From: Anarhynchus alexandrinus
Lineage: Eukaryota > Chordata > Aves > Charadriiformes > Charadriidae
Direction of reading: 5' to 3'
NCBI GenBank assembly: GCA_008711295.1
Contig: VUYV01000156.1
Location: 1,918,543-1,982,542 of the forward strand
DNA length: 64,000 bases
In this document: one piece after another, positions 63,780 to 64,000 of the stretch
Layout: each line of letters opens with the position of its first letter
How positions within the stretch are numbered: the first letter of the stretch is position 1
Notes under the pieces: generated by a model
Seen by the model: only the letters and a program-made list of their open reading frames with translations
Told to the model about the DNA's origin: nothing
Databases searched by the model: none
Made by a program: the position numbers and the translations under genes

Positions 63780-64000
63780 CCGCAGCTGCGGGGAGCGCGG
63801 GGTCACTGCCGGGAGGGGCGGCGCGGCGCACTCACTTCGCTACATTTTCCCTCAAAAGAATGTCAATAAAAAGCGCTGCCAACGGCGCCGCGACCAGAAC
63901 GTCCTGACGGGCGTCCGACCGCCCCGGGCCGCCGCGGCCACCGGCCCACAAAGGGCGGCCGCCCCGCTCCGCCCCGGCGCGCCACGTCCCGCCGGCACCG
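63780..64000. promoter_or_regulatory. Edge of a strong CpG island, possible promoter
   Basis: The last 100 bp hold about 20 CpGs and several Sp1-like GGGCGG/CCGCCC boxes (for example GGGCGGCCGCCCCGCTCCGC), the densest CpG stretch in the window, and it continues past the edge. On the minus strand a perfect six-base intron start GTGAGT at 63835-63830 follows CGAA, so a non-coding 5' exon ending at 63836 is possible. The nine codons before that donor are preceded by a stop in the frame ending at the donor. If it is a TTC28 promoter, it would drive the minus strand; it could also belong to an upstream neighbour. Confidence 0.55.

Larger units (their letters stand above)
59432..64000. other. TTC28 long upstream intron or upstream flank, segment 6
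   Basis: Non-coding by inspection, with an A/C simple repeat at 60641-60702 and CpG-rich blocks at 61.45-61.67 and 63.78-64.0 kb. It may lie inside the long TTC28 intron, or the final block may be a promoter. The TTC28 N-terminal exon (expected to end ...NPKWPK before a GT donor) was not found. Confidence 0.55.

Noticed and set aside
1..64000. CRISPR arrays, tRNA, rRNA, bacterial or phage genes, or a new multi-gene system
   Set aside because: No regularly spaced repeats, RNA gene signatures or prokaryotic gene organisation were seen; the window is ordinary avian intron with three exons.

Overview
The window is vertebrate nuclear DNA, almost certainly from a bird. Two things show this. First, it carries at least eight fragments of CR1-type LINEs, all 5'-truncated and most ending in the avian CR1 3' tail (ATTCTRTG-like octamers), plus a degenerate solo LTR of a type common in birds. 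Second, overall repeat density is low and small CpG-rich pockets are frequent, as expected for an avian microchromosome. I cannot name the species.

The only protein-coding gene I can support is TTC28 (tetratricopeptide repeat domain 28) on the minus strand. Three consecutive internal coding exons are present: 19534-19387, 16623-16351 and 15330-15200, in transcription order. They have canonical splice sites and compatible phases (0/1, 1/1, 1/0). Together they encode 184 residues from the N-terminal TPR region, roughly residues 125-310 of about 2,480 by comparison with the human protein as I remember it. The exon carrying the start codon and first TPRs lies beyond position 64000. The next large TPR exon lies before position 1.

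Layout: 1-15199 is the intron after the third visible exon. 15200-19534 holds the exon cluster, with introns of 1.0 and 2.8 kb. 19535-64000 appears to be part of one very long upstream intron (at least 44 kb). The introns contain CR1 pieces (6.4, 27.8, 33.0-34.0, 37.1, 41.8-42.1, about 43.8, 50.5, 52.6 and 59.1-59.4 kb), an LTR fragment at 48.6-49.0 kb, short tandem repeats, and CpG-rich pockets (7.2-7.5, 25.1-25.45, 25.86-26.0, 32.7-32.95, 34.1-34.5, 35.3-35.8, 39.2-39.9, 44.8-45.0, 51.0-51.2, 55.1-55.5, 61.45-61.67 and 63.8-64.0 kb). The last pocket is the densest; it runs off the window edge and sits beside a strong minus-strand splice-donor match, so it may be a promoter.

I found no operons, CRISPR arrays, tRNA or rRNA genes, and no new multi-gene system. 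Most long open frames lie in GC-rich DNA with few stops, or inside CR1, and are not genes. The most useful leads are possible internal promoters in the TTC28 intron, one relatively undamaged CR1 reverse-transcriptase tail, an exon that can be skipped in frame, and AT-rich blocks that may be conserved non-coding elements.
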